Assembly: GCA_013204045.1 (NCBI GenBank)
Contig: JABMOQ010000083.1
Span: 1-56,879, forward strand
Direction: 5' to 3'
From: Rhodospirillaceae bacterium
GTDB taxonomy: Bacteria; Pseudomonadota; Alphaproteobacteria; Rhodospirillales; JABHCV01
DNA length: 56,879 nucleotides
Both the position numbers and the translations under genes were made by a program. How positions within the stretch are numbered: position 1 is the stretch's first letter; each line of letters starts with the position of its first letter. Below the pieces are notes generated by a model, which did not search any database, was not told the origin of the DNA, and was given only the letters and a program-made list of their open reading frames with translations. Shown piece by piece: positions 33,467 through 42,777 of the stretch.

Positions 33467-34783
33467 CTACTTCATCGCCAGTTTCAGATGAGATGGGTTC
33501 AGCCGTCCCATGGCCAGCAACAGTTGATAAATAGACACCCGTTCGTCATAGGAAGCGGCCGTATAATTTATCTGAGCGTTACTGACTTCATTTTCGGCAT
33601 CAAGCACGTTGATAACCGTTTCCTTGCCGGCTTCACGCAGTTTTTTGCGAGAGATAAAAACTTCCGACGCAATATTGACGGCATTTTCCAGCAGTTCAAG
33701 GCGCTGTCGCGACGTTAGCAGGGCTTGCCATGACAGCTTCACCTGCTCAATCACTTTTTTCACCGTCTGGTCATAGGTGCTGCGACTGGCGCTGTAATCA
33801 AAGGTCGCCTTATCGACACCCGAAGGTGTGGAAAAGCCGGTGAACAGATTCCAGCTGGCTTGCAGCAGGACAGATTGGTCCCTGCGTGTGCCCAGCGTAC
33901 CGGCATTATGCTTTTCGTAGTTCATGGCCCCGACGACATCGATGACGGGTGAATATTCCGAAAGCAGGGTGCGCCGACCTTCTCGCGTCATTTCCACCGT
34001 GACGGCGCTTGAGCTGATCGCCGGGTTTTCGTGCAGGGCTATTTCAATGGTTTTGTTTAATTCGCTCGGGATCATTTCGACCGGTGGCACCGGATCGGTC
34101 ATGCTTTCTATATTGGGGGACTGTTCAAAAACCTGCGAATACCTGGAAACGGCATCTTCCAGTGCACCCTCGAAGGAAATACGACGTTCCTTGGCAATTT
34201 GCAGGCGTGATTTTGCCTGTAGGACGTCGACGGCAATGCCAGAGCCACGCTGCACGCGTTCGTCTTCAAGGTTGAGCTGGCGCTGGATGGTCGCTTCATT
34301 GTTGTGCGCAAGTTGCACCAGTCGCAACTGTCTCAAAATATCCACATATGCATTAACGCCTTCGAAAATGGTGCCTTGCAAGGTGCCTTCGAGAGTCATC
34401 TGCGACAGCGCCTTGTTGAGGCGGGCGGTGCGCACCGTGGAATCGGTCAGATACCCGCTGAACAGGTTCTGGGTCAGCGTCAGTCCGGCGGTGTTCATCG
34501 AACGCGACCAGGTTTTGCCGACGCCGTCCTGGGCTCGTGTTGTCGGGTTATCAATTTGCTGCGGTCCGGCCGAACCGGTGGCTGCGAGGGTCGGGTAGTA
34601 TCCTGCTTTGGCAATATCGATTGCCTTGCCGGACGAGCGGACGGTCGATTGCCCGGCGCGAACCAACGGATGTGCAAAAATAAAGTCGGCCAGTTCCTCT
34701 TCCAGTGTTCCGGCCATGGCCGCGCCTGCGGTCACCGAAACAATCAGAAAAAATGCCAACCCCCAGGAAACGAACTTGATCAC
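33467..34783 (-). CDS. tolC: TolC family outer membrane efflux protein
   Basis: A protein of about 438 residues with a Sec signal, then the coiled-coil and strand repeats of TolC: AHPLVRAGQSTVRSSGKAID, ATGSAGPQQ, GLTLTQNLFSGY in the first half and LQASWNLFTGF and LREAGKETVINVLDAENEV in the second. TolC trimers form the exit duct of type I secretion and drug efflux systems. GTG 34783 is preferred over GTG 34798 because GGAG lies nine bases upstream and the signal peptide then starts IKFVSWGLAFFL. No ABC exporter or membrane fusion protein gene adjoins it, so it is a stand-alone TolC. A promoter candidate is at 34858-34885. Confidence 0.95.
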   Translation of the reverse strand: MIKFVSWGLAFFLIVSVTAGAAMAGTLEEELADFIFAHPLVRAGQSTVRSSGKAIDIAKAGYYPTLAATGSAGPQQIDNPTTRAQDGVGKTWSRSMNTAGLTLTQNLFSGYLTDSTVRTARLNKALSQMTLEGTLQGTIFEGVNAYVDILRQLRLVQLAHNNEATIQRQLNLEDERVQRGSGIAVDVLQAKSRLQIAKERRISFEGALEDAVSRYSQVFEQSPNIESMTDPVPPVEMIPSELNKTIEIALHENPAISSSAVTVEMTREGRRTLLSEYSPVIDVVGAMNYEKHNAGTLGTRRDQSVLLQASWNLFTGFSTPSGVDKATFDYSASRSTYDQTVKKVIEQVKLSWQALLTSRQRLELLENAVNIASEVFISRKKLREAGKETVINVLDAENEVSNAQINYTAASYDERVSIYQLLLAMGRLNPSHLKLAMK

Positions 34784-34857
34784 AGGCGACGACTCCACTG
34801 AAAAGCCCAGAATCAGTAGTTTACACTAGGGAGTGTGGTATCAAAACAGCGAACTAC

Positions 34858-34885
34858 AATATATTGTGGATAAATTGGTGGACAA
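34858..34885 (-). promoter_or_regulatory. Candidate sigma-70-type promoter for tolC
   Basis: On the minus strand TTGTCC (34885-34880) and TATATT (34863-34858) are separated by 16 nt, close to the -35/-10 consensus. Transcription would begin near 34850 and run into tolC. Not supported by data beyond the match. Confidence 0.4.
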
Positions 34886-34937
34886 GCGCCGGATTAATGT
34901 GTGGAGAAGGTCGGAAAAAGATTGAAATTAAAGGGAA

Positions 34938-37900
34938 CTAACCCTGTGGCGGAGGTTTTCCACAGCCGCCACCGCCCGGCGTTTCAACCACCATGACGTC
35001 ATCAGGGTCGACCTCGGCCTTGTCTGAACCGCCAAGGGGCGTCGCGCTGCCGTCGGCCCGCTCTATCCAGTTTTTACCCAAGGCCCCCGGAGCGCCGCCG
35101 TCCATACCGTAGGGTGGAACCCGACGGTGCCCGGACAGGATCGATACGGTCATGGATTCCAGGAAACGGAGCCTGCGGACCGCGCCGTCACCCCCCCTGT
35201 GCCGCCCGGCACCCCCGGTGCCCGGACGAATTGAGAAATCTTCCAGGAGCACCGGGAATCGCCATTCCAGGACTTCCGGGTCGGTCAGGCGTGAATTGGT
35301 CATGTGGGTGTGGACGGCGTCGGTGCCGTCAAAATCAGGTCCGCCGCCGGAACCACCGCAAATAGTCTCGTAATACTGATGACGGTCGTTGCCGAAGGTC
35401 AGGTTGTTCATGGTGCCTTGCGATGCGGCCATGGTGCCAAGGGCACCGTAGAGCGTATCGACGACGGCCTGGCTGGTTTCCACATTGCCGGCAACAACGG
35501 CGGCCGGATAGCGGGGTTTCAGCATGCAGTCGTCGGGCATGATGATGTCTATGGGTTTCAGGCAGCCAGCGTTCAATGGAATATCGTCGTCGACCAAGGT
35601 ACGAAAAACATAAAGAACGGCGGCCCGGGTAACGGCAAATGGCGCGTTGAAGTTGCTGTTCAGTTGAAGCGACGTGCCAGTGAAATCGACGGTGGCACGG
35701 CGTGCCTGCTTATGGATTGAAATGGCGACCTTGATGACGGCACCGTCATCCATTTCATAGGCGAATTCACCATCTTTCAGCACATCAATAACCCGGCGCA
35801 CGGATTCTTCCGCATTATCCTGAACATGGCGCATGTAAGCCTGAACAACATCGAGACCGAAGTGATTGACCATGCGCCCCAGCTCGCCGACCCCCTTTTC
35901 GTTGGCTGCGACTTGGGCCAGCAGGTCGGCCATATTCTGGTCCGGGTTGCGGGCCGGGTAGGGACCGGATGCCAGCAGCTTGCGCATTTCCGTTTCCCGC
36001 AAATGCCCGTTTTCGACCAGCAGGAAGTTATCGATCAGCACGCCTTCTTCCTCGACGCTGGTGCTGTCGGGCGGCATGGATCCGGGCGTGATGCCGCCGA
36101 TGTCGGCATGGTGGCCGCGGGATGCGACAAAGAACAAAACCTGACTTCCAGAATCATTAAATACAGGTGTCACCACGGTGACATCGGGTAGGTGGGTGCC
36201 GCCGTTATAGGGCGCGTTGAGCACGGCCACGTCACCCGCCTTCATGGCCCCTCCGCGCTCGCGGATTACGGTCTGCACACTTTCGCCCATGGATCCCAGA
36301 TGTACCGGCATGTGCGGTGCGTTGGCGACCAGTTCGCCGCCCGCATCAAACACGGCACAGGAAAAATCGAGTCTTTCCTTGATGTTTACCGAATAGGCCG
36401 TGTTGGCCAACACCGCTCCCATCTGTTCGGCAATTGACATGAACAGGTTGTTGAAGATTTCCAGCATCACCGGGTCGGCGCCATCTCCGCCGTTGCTGCC
36501 GGTTCCGATAGCAATGCGTTTGGGCCGCGGCTCGGCGCGGGTCAATATCAGTTGCCGTCCGTTCATCATTTCGGCCTGCCAGCCCGGCTCCACGACGGTG
36601 GTCGCCGTTTTTTCGACGATGACGGCGGGGCCTTTGATGGTGTGGCCAGGTTTCAGAGCGTCGCGGTTATAGACAGGCGTTTCTTTACTCTCGCCGCCGC
36701 AAATCATTTCGACCAACTCGAGTGGTTTTGGCGTAACGCTTTCGGGGACTGTATCGTAGGTTGTTTCTTTTGTGACGTTCTCTGTGGCACCGATGGCCTC
36801 GACAGAGACCGTCTCGACGACCAGTTCGCGATCCGGCATGATGAAACCGAAGCGTCGCTTGTGGGCCGAGGCAAAGCCATCGGCCATGGTGCGGGTGTCG
36901 GAAAAATTGGTGATCAGGGCGGTGTCCGTACCGTCATAGCGGATATGAACCTTTTTTAAGGTCGTGATGCGACCTGCGGCGATTCCTTGGTCGAGGATTT
37001 CCTGTCGTGCCTGTTGTTCCAGATTATCCAGCGTATCGGACAAGCCGCCAATGGCGTTATCATTAAGCGGTGCTTCTACCGATTTTTCGCGCATCGCCCG
37101 CATGTCGGCCAGCCCCATACCATAGGCCGACAGCACCCCGGCCAGCGGATGCACGAACACTCGGTTCATGCCCAGCGCATCGGCAACCAGACAGGCATGC
37201 TGGCCACCGGCGCCACCAAAGCAATTAAGCGTGTATTCGGTTATGTCGTACCCGCGCTGTACGGATATTTGCTTGATTGCATTGGCCATATTTTCGACCG
37301 CAATCATCAAAAATCCTTCGGCCACCTGCTCCGGACTTCTTTTGTCACCAGTTATATGCTGGATAGTTTCAGACAACTGCCCGAACGATACCTTGACCGC
37401 ACCGATGTCGAGTGGTTCATCAGCATTTCTTCCGAATACCCGTGGGAAATGCCTAGCCTGAATCTTGCCGAGCATGACATTGCAGTCGGTGACGGTCAGC
37501 GGACCGCCGCGACGGTAGCACGCCGGGCCGGGGACGGCGCCCGCCGAGTCCGGGCCGACCCGGTAGCGTGCCCCGTCAAAGTGCAAGATCGAACCGCCAC
37601 CGGCGGCGACCGTATGAATACTCATCATCGGCGCACGCATTCGCACACCGGCGACCTGGGTCTCGAAGACTCGTTCGAACTCGCCGTCAAAATGCGAAAC
37701 GTCGGTCGAGGTGCCGCCCATGTCGAAGCCGATGACCTTATGGAAACCGGCAGAGCCTGCGGTTCTCGCCATGCCGACGACCCCGCCGGCGGGCCCGGAC
37801 AGGATACTGTCTTTGCCCTGGAACAGGCGCGCGTCGGTCAACCCGCCATTCGATTGCATAAACATCAACCGGGCATCGCTCAAATCTGCGGCGACCCGAT

Positions 37901-38588
37901 CGACGTAGCGGCGCAGGATCGGCGACAGGTAGGCATCGACAACCGTGGTGTCGCCCCGTGACACCAGCTTCATTAGCGGGCTTACCTGATGGGACACCGA
38001 TATCTGGGAGAAGCCAATGTCTTGCGCTATATGGGCGGCGGTTTTTTCGTGGTCTGTGTAGCGATACCCATGCATGAAGGCTATGGCGATGGAACGAAAG
38101 CCTTCGCTATAGGCAGTTTCCAGTTCCGTACGCAAGGCTGCGCCGTCAAGCGCCGTCAATACATCGCCATGGGCGCCGATGCGTTCATCGGTTTCAATCA
38201 CTTTCGAATACAGCATCTCCGGTAATTGGATATGACGATCGAACAGGCGTGGGCGGTTCTGATAACCGATGCAGAGCGAGTCCTTGAAGCCACGGGTCGT
38301 CACCAGCACCGTCGGATCGCCTTTGCGCTCAAGCAGTGCGTTGGTGGCGACCGTGGTGCCCATCTTGACGGCATCAATCATTTCGGGCGGGATTGGATCG
38401 TTGGTATTTAGCCCAAGCAGGCGGCGGATCCCTTCCAGGGCCGCGTCTTCATAGCTTTCGGGGTTTTCCGACAGCAGCTTGCTCGAAACGATATTGCCGT
38501 CCGGGGCGCAGGCGACGACGTCGGTAAACGTGCCGCCACGATCAATCCAGAACTGCCAGCGTGGGTCTTTTTGGGTGTCGGAGGTCAA
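34938..38588 (-). CDS. Hydantoinase A/B fusion, 5-oxoprolinase type
   Basis: A 1216-residue protein. The HyuA part (about 10-690) opens with [20 protein letters not shown], then [17 protein letters not shown] and [14 protein letters not shown] and [17 protein letters not shown]. The HyuB part (about 705-1210) has [20 protein letters not shown] and [16 protein letters not shown] and [15 protein letters not shown] and ends in a Gly-rich tail. This is the layout of eukaryotic-type ATP-dependent 5-oxoprolinase, where alpha and beta are fused; bacteria often keep HyuA and HyuB separate. The likely reaction is ring opening of 5-oxoproline or a hydantoin with ATP. The start must be TTG 38588, since WQFWIDRGG is at the very N-terminus and no ATG is near. 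Gene 38600-39520 ends 11 nt upstream. Confidence 0.92.
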   Translation of the reverse strand: MTSDTQKDPRWQFWIDRGGTFTDVVACAPDGNIVSSKLLSENPESYEDAALEGIRRLLGLNTNDPIPPEMIDAVKMGTTVATNALLERKGDPTVLVTTRGFKDSLCIGYQNRPRLFDRHIQLPEMLYSKVIETDERIGAHGDVLTALDGAALRTELETAYSEGFRSIAIAFMHGYRYTDHEKTAAHIAQDIGFSQISVSHQVSPLMKLVSRGDTTVVDAYLSPILRRYVDRVAADLSDARLMFMQSNGGLTDARLFQGKDSILSGPAGGVVGMARTAGSAGFHKVIGFDMGGTSTDVSHFDGEFERVFETQVAGVRMRAPMMSIHTVAAGGGSILHFDGARYRVGPDSAGAVPGPACYRRGGPLTVTDCNVMLGKIQARHFPRVFGRNADEPLDIGAVKVSFGQLSETIQHITGDKRSPEQVAEGFLMIAVENMANAIKQISVQRGYDITEYTLNCFGGAGGQHACLVADALGMNRVFVHPLAGVLSAYGMGLADMRAMREKSVEAPLNDNAIGGLSDTLDNLEQQARQEILDQGIAAGRITTLKKVHIRYDGTDTALITNFSDTRTMADGFASAHKRRFGFIMPDRELVVETVSVEAIGATENVTKETTYDTVPESVTPKPLELVEMICGGESKETPVYNRDALKPGHTIKGPAVIVEKTATTVVEPGWQAEMMNGRQLILTRAEPRPKRIAIGTGSNGGDGADPVMLEIFNNLFMSIAEQMGAVLANTAYSVNIKERLDFSCAVFDAGGELVANAPHMPVHLGSMGESVQTVIRERGGAMKAGDVAVLNAPYNGGTHLPDVTVVTPVFNDSGSQVLFFVASRGHHADIGGITPGSMPPDSTSVEEEGVLIDNFLLVENGHLRETEMRKLLASGPYPARNPDQNMADLLAQVAANEKGVGELGRMVNHFGLDVVQAYMRHVQDNAEESVRRVIDVLKDGEFAYEMDDGAVIKVAISIHKQARRATVDFTGTSLQLNSNFNAPFAVTRAAVLYVFRTLVDDDIPLNAGCLKPIDIIMPDDCMLKPRYPAAVVAGNVETSQAVVDTLYGALGTMAASQGTMNNLTFGNDRHQYYETICGGSGGGPDFDGTDAVHTHMTNSRLTDPEVLEWRFPVLLEDFSIRPGTGGAGRHRGGDGAVRRLRFLESMTVSILSGHRRVPPYGMDGGAPGALGKNWIERADGSATPLGGSDKAEVDPDDVMVVETPGGGGCGKPPPQG

Positions 38589-38599
38589 TATATAAAGGC

Positions 38600-39520
38600 C
38601 TAGCTGGCGCCGTTCACGGCGATGCGCCGGATGATGTAATCGCCGCCTTGGTTGTCGATGGCCAGGCCCTGGAACGGATCGGCGAAGCTGCGATCGGCAC
38701 CTTCGATGACGGCGCTGCCGTCAATACTGATATTCATGCGACCGGCGCCGTCACGGGTCCAGCGGATGGTGTGGGTTTGTTTGTCCTCAAGCGATATGGC
38801 CGCCTGTGACTCGGCAACAACGTTGATGCCACGCGCCGACGAACTGATGATCTGCATCGCACCGCCCGGCGTATAGGAAAGCCGATAGCCGGATACCAGA
38901 TTTGTTCCCTGATAGGGTCCAATATCAAGGCGGCCCAGTGGCTGTGACGAATAGATATCAAATTCCATGACGAAGGCATTGGCTATGGGGGCTTCCGTCG
39001 AGATGACGGCGCTGGACGGTTGGGTCGGTGCGCTGGCAGTATTGGCCACGCTATTATTACTGGTCGATTGATTCAATACCGCACCCAGAATTGCCAGCGC
39101 CGCATTGCGATTCTTTTCTTTTATTGTTTGCTGCTGCGCCTGGGGTGTCTCGGCCTGTTGTGTGACGGCACTTCTCAGGCCCCAGCCTTGTTCAATCCAG
39201 TATTTACCGGCACTGATATTCCAAACCGGGTTTGCTGAAAAATCACCATCGCCGAAATCGTCATTAAGAACAATCTGGGGCTTGGCGGTGACGGTAGCAG
39301 TGACGGGGGGCCGGGTCAGGTCGCGCAGGTCGCGCAGGAATGCCGGGTCGGCGGCGCGGGCTTTCTCGGCCTCGTCAATAAGCTTGTTAAGCCGGTCGAT
39401 CAGCTGCTGGGTTTGTGGGTTGGCACCGGAACTATCCGGATTCGACCACTCCGAATACGTGGTCTGGGCCGAAGCCGGCCCGGCCAGCAGCAGGGCTATG
39501 ATGAAATACAGGTAATGCAT
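38600..39520 (-). CDS. Secreted protein, possible concanavalin/LamG-like fold
   Basis: A 306-residue protein that starts with a clear Sec signal (HYLYFIIALLLAGPASAQTT, cleavage after SAQ). A helical segment (DRLNKLIDEAEKARAADPAFLRDL) precedes a beta-rich part: NDDFGDGDFSANPVWNISAGKYWIEQG, then FVMEFDIYSSQPLGRLDIG, LSYTPGGAMQIIS and HTIRWTRDGAGRMNISIDG. Those patterns fit a jelly-roll or LamG-like lectin domain (inference from strand patterns). It is in the same direction as the oxoprolinase gene, 11 nt apart, but a joint function is not obvious. Start ATG 39520 is taken since it begins the signal; the frame extends further upstream without support. Confidence 0.72.
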   Translation of the reverse strand: MHYLYFIIALLLAGPASAQTTYSEWSNPDSSGANPQTQQLIDRLNKLIDEAEKARAADPAFLRDLRDLTRPPVTATVTAKPQIVLNDDFGDGDFSANPVWNISAGKYWIEQGWGLRSAVTQQAETPQAQQQTIKEKNRNAALAILGAVLNQSTSNNSVANTASAPTQPSSAVISTEAPIANAFVMEFDIYSSQPLGRLDIGPYQGTNLVSGYRLSYTPGGAMQIISSSARGINVVAESQAAISLEDKQTHTIRWTRDGAGRMNISIDGSAVIEGADRSFADPFQGLAIDNQGGDYIIRRIAVNGAS

Positions 39521-39648
39521 GGCTTGAATATAGCACGATCTTACGGGTTGCAAAGACCCCGAAAAATCACGCAGACGTGAAGTGGATTTGGGGTTTTCGT
39601 GCAGGGGAAGGCTTGGCGTTGTCTTTGGTTTTCCCCTATTATCAGCAG

Positions 39649-40389
39649 ATGAAATCATTCAGACGACCGATGCCTGTAATCCTCGCCCTGGCTGTCGGCA
39701 TGGTGGCCGCTTTGTGGATTAAATCATCATTTGCCCATAGTGACTGGCAGACGGCCAGCCGTGAGTCCGCCGGGATCGCGCCGGACCCTTCGCAAACGAA
39801 AGAAGCCGTCGTTCAGGTCTATGCCGCCCGCGCCTGGAGCTGGCGCGGCTATATTGGTGTTCATACATGGGTTTCGGTGAAGCCGACCGATGCCAGCCAA
39901 TACACCGTTTACGAAGTCATCGGCTGGCGTGCCCGCCGGGGCCTTTCGGTGGTATCCGTTTCCAACCGCCCGCCCGATGGGCGCTGGTTCGGCGCCATGC
40001 CGAAAGTCGTCGCCGATATGCGTGGCGATGGCGTCGATGACATCATCCGCCGCATCGATGTGGCCGCCCGGTCCTATCCGTTTGCAGATGAATATCGAAT
40101 CTGGCCCGGCCCCAATTCCAACACCTTTACGGCGCATTTGGCGCGCGCCGTGCCGGAAATGAAAATCGACCTACCACCGACGGCTATCGGCAAGGACTAC
40201 CTGACCGGACATCCTTTGTTCGCAGCGACGCCCAGCGGTACCGGCTATCAGCTATCCCTGTTCGGGCTTCTCGGCGTGTTGGCCGGTAGCGAGGAAGGGC
40301 TGGAAGTCAATATCCTGGGCCTGACCTTCGGCATCGATCCCGGCGATCTGGCATTGAAACTGCCGGGTTTTGGCAGGCTCGAACTGTAA
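39649..40389 (+). CDS. DUF3750 family protein, membrane-anchored
   Basis: About 246 residues. A hydrophobic N-terminal segment (PVILALAVGMVAALWIKSS) anchors or exports it. The body carries DUF3750 landmarks: VVQVYAARAWSWRGYIGVHTW, YTVYEVIGWRARRG, RWFGAMPKVVADMRGD, and PGPNSNTFTAHLARAVPE and PPTAIGKDYL. The family is widespread in proteobacteria and its function is unknown; the NSNTF and H-W patterns suggest a catalytic pocket. ATG 39649 is chosen over GTG 39577 as the natural start of the anchor; neither has a good ribosome site. Confidence 0.82.
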   Translation: MKSFRRPMPVILALAVGMVAALWIKSSFAHSDWQTASRESAGIAPDPSQTKEAVVQVYAARAWSWRGYIGVHTWVSVKPTDASQYTVYEVIGWRARRGLSVVSVSNRPPDGRWFGAMPKVVADMRGDGVDDIIRRIDVAARSYPFADEYRIWPGPNSNTFTAHLARAVPEMKIDLPPTAIGKDYLTGHPLFAATPSGTGYQLSLFGLLGVLAGSEEGLEVNILGLTFGIDPGDLALKLPGFGRLEL

Positions 40390-40414
40390 TCAGGCTTGCC
40401 GTTTAGTTACCGGT

Positions 40415-41170
40415 TTACTGGGCTGCCGTTTCTTCCGGTGTATCTTCCGGCGTATCTTCCGGCGTTGCCGAAATACCAAGTAGGCCGTTGACGGCCTCGA
40501 TCACGGACTCGGTCACGGTCTTGTTGGAAATGTCCGAAAGGTCCACCGATTCAACGGAACTCTCCAGGCCCGCCAGATCGCTTTCGGCGGTGTCCAAATC
40601 ACCCATCTTGGTGCCCAGTTCGGCACTCAGCACGCTGAGCGTATCTGTGTCTGCCGGATCGACGGCATCAATCTGCGACTGAAGATCGGCGATTTCCCCT
40701 TCCAGGCTCGAAATACTATCCGAAAGGGCGTCGGCTTTCTCTTGCGCTTCGGCAGCGCCGGCCACGGATGATTCATAGGCGCCGAGTTTGCCGACGATTG
40801 AATTGGGCGATGCGTTGGCGCGTGCCGTCGCCGAGGCGTGGGCTGCATTCAGGTTGCCAAGCTTGCTGGCCACGCTCTTGCCATTATTGGAAGAGCCGTC
40901 CGATGAGCTTTTGGCGGATTTACTCTTGCCGCTGCCATTATCGGAACCGCCACTGCTATTACCGCCGCCGCCACCATTACCGCCGCCATTACCGCCGCCA
41001 TTACCGCCGCCGTTACCGCCGCCGTTACCGCCTTTGGCGGCATCGGCGCTGTTGGACGTAATGTCAAAATTAACGAGATCGATGCTCAAGGGGGCGGCGG
41101 CCAGGGCCAGCGCCAGGAAGGTGAAAATCACCAGCAGAATAATTCTGAATTTTTGCTCAATGTTACTCAT
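40415..41170 (-). CDS. Gly-Asn-rich envelope protein with helical C-terminus, function unknown
   Basis: A 251-residue protein. GGAGG six bases before ATG at 41170 gives a firm start; an extension to 41209 is not needed. N-terminus MSNIEQKFRIILLVIFTFLALALAAAPLS is a signal or anchor. A glycine-asparagine stretch (GGN GGG units, about 45-70) comes from 12-nt tandem repeats. Residues about 150-215 form a probable coiled coil (AEAQEKADALSDSISSLEGE and AELGTKMGDLDTAESDL). The C-terminus has TPED repeats. It looks like a surface or filament-forming low-complexity protein, unclassified. It faces djlA across 147 nt. Confidence 0.75.
   Translation of the reverse strand: MSNIEQKFRIILLVIFTFLALALAAAPLSIDLVNFDITSNSADAAKGGNGGGNGGGNGGGNGGGNGGGGGNSSGGSDNGSGKSKSAKSSSDGSSNNGKSVASKLGNLNAAHASATARANASPNSIVGKLGAYESSVAGAAEAQEKADALSDSISSLEGEIADLQSQIDAVDPADTDTLSVLSAELGTKMGDLDTAESDLAGLESSVESVDLSDISNKTVTESVIEAVNGLLGISATPEDTPEDTPEETAAQ
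40431..40465. repeat. Tandem 12-nt repeat encoding TPED units
   Basis: Three near-copies of TCTTCCGGYGTA (40431-40442, 40443-40454, and a partial 40455-40465) encode the TPED-TPED-TPEE end of the Gly-rich protein on the minus strand. Confidence 0.7.
40976..41032. repeat. Tandem 12-nt repeat encoding Gly-Gly-Asn-Gly units
   Basis: Nearly five copies of a 12-nt unit (A/G)TTACCGCCGCC, at 40976, 40988, 41000, 41012 and a partial at 41024. Copies 1-3 begin with A and copies 4-5 with G. On the minus strand they encode GGNG-type repeats. The number of units is likely variable between strains by slippage. Confidence 0.75.
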
Positions 41171-41317
41171 GGCGTCCTCCATCACGATTGGGGTGCTCCC
41201 TATATCCAACGTGATGGGCGGCCGGCAGTCAAAATGATAATATGTAAGGAAAAATCTATAAAATTTGCGCTATATTCCAATACTTAATAAATCCAAGAGT
41301 TTCAGGACGAATCACTC

Positions 41318-42055
41318 ATGAGTATCTGGGGAAAAGTTATCGGTGGGGTTGCCGGGTTTGCCATTGGCGGCCCCCTCGGCGCGTTGATTGGCGCCTATGC
41401 GGGCCACAGGGTCGATCAGTCGAAAGTTGTCGCAGAAATCGGACCCGCCGCCGACAGGGTAAACAAGCAACTCGCCTTTACCATTGCGGTCATTGTGTTG
41501 AGCGCCAAGATGGCCAAGGCCGACGGCAAGGTGACTCGCGACGAGGTCGATGCCTTTAAATCGGTCTTTCACATTCCGCCCGGCGAAACGAACAAGGTCG
41601 GTGAGATATTCGACGAGGCCCGCAAGGACTCCGGCGGCTTCGAGCCCTATGCCCAGCAAATCGCCGACCTGTTCGCCCGTGAGCCGGCGGTGCTCGAAGA
41701 ACTCCTGGGCGGGCTGTTCCACATCGCCAAGGCCGATGGCCAGATCCACCCGGCGGAAATGGAATACCTGCGGCGGGTGTCGACGATTTTCGGTTTTGAT
41801 GCCCACGGCTTCGAGCGTATCCGCGCCAGCTTCGTCGATTCAGCAGCATCCGATCCTTATGAAATTCTGGGTGTGTCGAAAAACGATTCCGACGACGCCA
41901 TCAAAAAGGCCTATCGCAAGTTGATCCATGAAAACCATCCCGACAAGTTGATGGCCCAGGGGCTGCCGCAGGAATTTATTGATCTTGCCAATGAAAAAAT
42001 GGCTGCCATTAACGGTGCTTACGATGCCGTAAAAAAGCAGCGTGGCCTGCACTGA
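41318..42055 (+). CDS. djlA: TerB-DnaJ domain protein, DjlA-like co-chaperone
   Basis: A 245-residue protein. A Gly-rich membrane-anchor-like N-terminus (IGGVAGFAIGGPLGALIGAYAG) precedes a TerB-type helical domain (about 50-165, with AKMAKADGKVTRDEVDAFK and HIAKADGQIHPAEMEYL) and a J domain (about 178-245, DPYEILGVSKNDSDDAIKKAY and the HPD motif in ENHPDKLM). DjlA stimulates DnaK and affects envelope stress and capsule in E. coli. The stop precedes the amidase start by seven bases, and the adjacency with an AmpD-type gene is common in alphaproteobacteria. AGGA lies about ten bases before ATG. Confidence 0.93.
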   Translation: MSIWGKVIGGVAGFAIGGPLGALIGAYAGHRVDQSKVVAEIGPAADRVNKQLAFTIAVIVLSAKMAKADGKVTRDEVDAFKSVFHIPPGETNKVGEIFDEARKDSGGFEPYAQQIADLFAREPAVLEELLGGLFHIAKADGQIHPAEMEYLRRVSTIFGFDAHGFERIRASFVDSAASDPYEILGVSKNDSDDAIKKAYRKLIHENHPDKLMAQGLPQEFIDLANEKMAAINGAYDAVKKQRGLH

Positions 42056-42062
42056 TACCCAC

Positions 42063-42737
42063 ATGAAAAGTTATCCATCCCCCAATCATGATGAGCGTTC
42101 AGGCGATACCCCTGTCGATATGCTGGTCCTGCACTACACCGGCATGGAAAGTGCCGCCGCCGCCCGTACCCGTATGTGTGACGCCAATGGGAAAGTCAGC
42201 GCCCACTATATGATCGACGAAGACGGCGACATTCTTCAACTGGTGCCCGAGAATCGCCGGGCCTGGCACGCTGGCGAAGCGTTCTGGCGCGGCCAAACGA
42301 ACATCAATGGCCGTTCCATCGGTATAGAGCTGGTCAACCCGGGCCATGAATTTGGGCTTAGGCCGTTCCCCGACGCCCAGATGGCGGCCCTGGAAGCCCT
42401 GGCCGCAGAGCTCTTGGAGCGTCATCCAATTCCGGCCGTCAATGTGGTCGGCCACTCCGACGTCGCCCCCCGGCGCAAGAGCGATCCCGGTGAATTGTTC
42501 GACTGGCGGCGACTGGCCGCCGTGGGCATCGGCCTGTGGCCTGATGGGGTAGCCGAGGTCACGGTAGATGCCCGCCGGGCCACGCACATGCTTGCCGCAA
42601 TCGGCTACGAGACGGTGGATTTAAACATCACCGTCGAGGCCTTCCAGCGCCGTTACCGTCCGACGCGCATTGACGGCATTATCGATGGCGAAACGGGCGG
42701 GCTGCTGTCGCGGGTGCAGCGACTCACCGAACTTTAG
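42063..42737 (+). CDS. N-acetylmuramoyl-L-alanine amidase, AmpD type, with peptidoglycan-binding tail
   Basis: A 224-residue amidase_2 protein. Zinc ligands are suggested by His in LVLHYTGM, His in VVGHSDVAPRRKSDPG, with the Asp after it, and a general Glu in IGIELVNPG. The C-terminal about 55 residues (ATHMLAAIGYETV and AFQRRYRPTRIDGIIDGET) are a PG_binding_1 domain. It cleaves MurNAc-L-Ala bonds of wall fragments, in recycling if cytoplasmic; no signal peptide is seen. ATG 42063 is favoured over GTG 42042. It ends 40 nt before the TPR gene. Confidence 0.94.
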   Translation: MKSYPSPNHDERSGDTPVDMLVLHYTGMESAAAARTRMCDANGKVSAHYMIDEDGDILQLVPENRRAWHAGEAFWRGQTNINGRSIGIELVNPGHEFGLRPFPDAQMAALEALAAELLERHPIPAVNVVGHSDVAPRRKSDPGELFDWRRLAAVGIGLWPDGVAEVTVDARRATHMLAAIGYETVDLNITVEAFQRRYRPTRIDGIIDGETGGLLSRVQRLTEL

Positions 42738-42777
42738 CCCTTGACGATTAGCGCATCGAAAATGCCTTATGTTGATC

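Noticed and set aside
40976-41032. CRISPR array
   Set aside because: Units of 12 nt without spacers, inside a coding frame; this is a coding tandem repeat.
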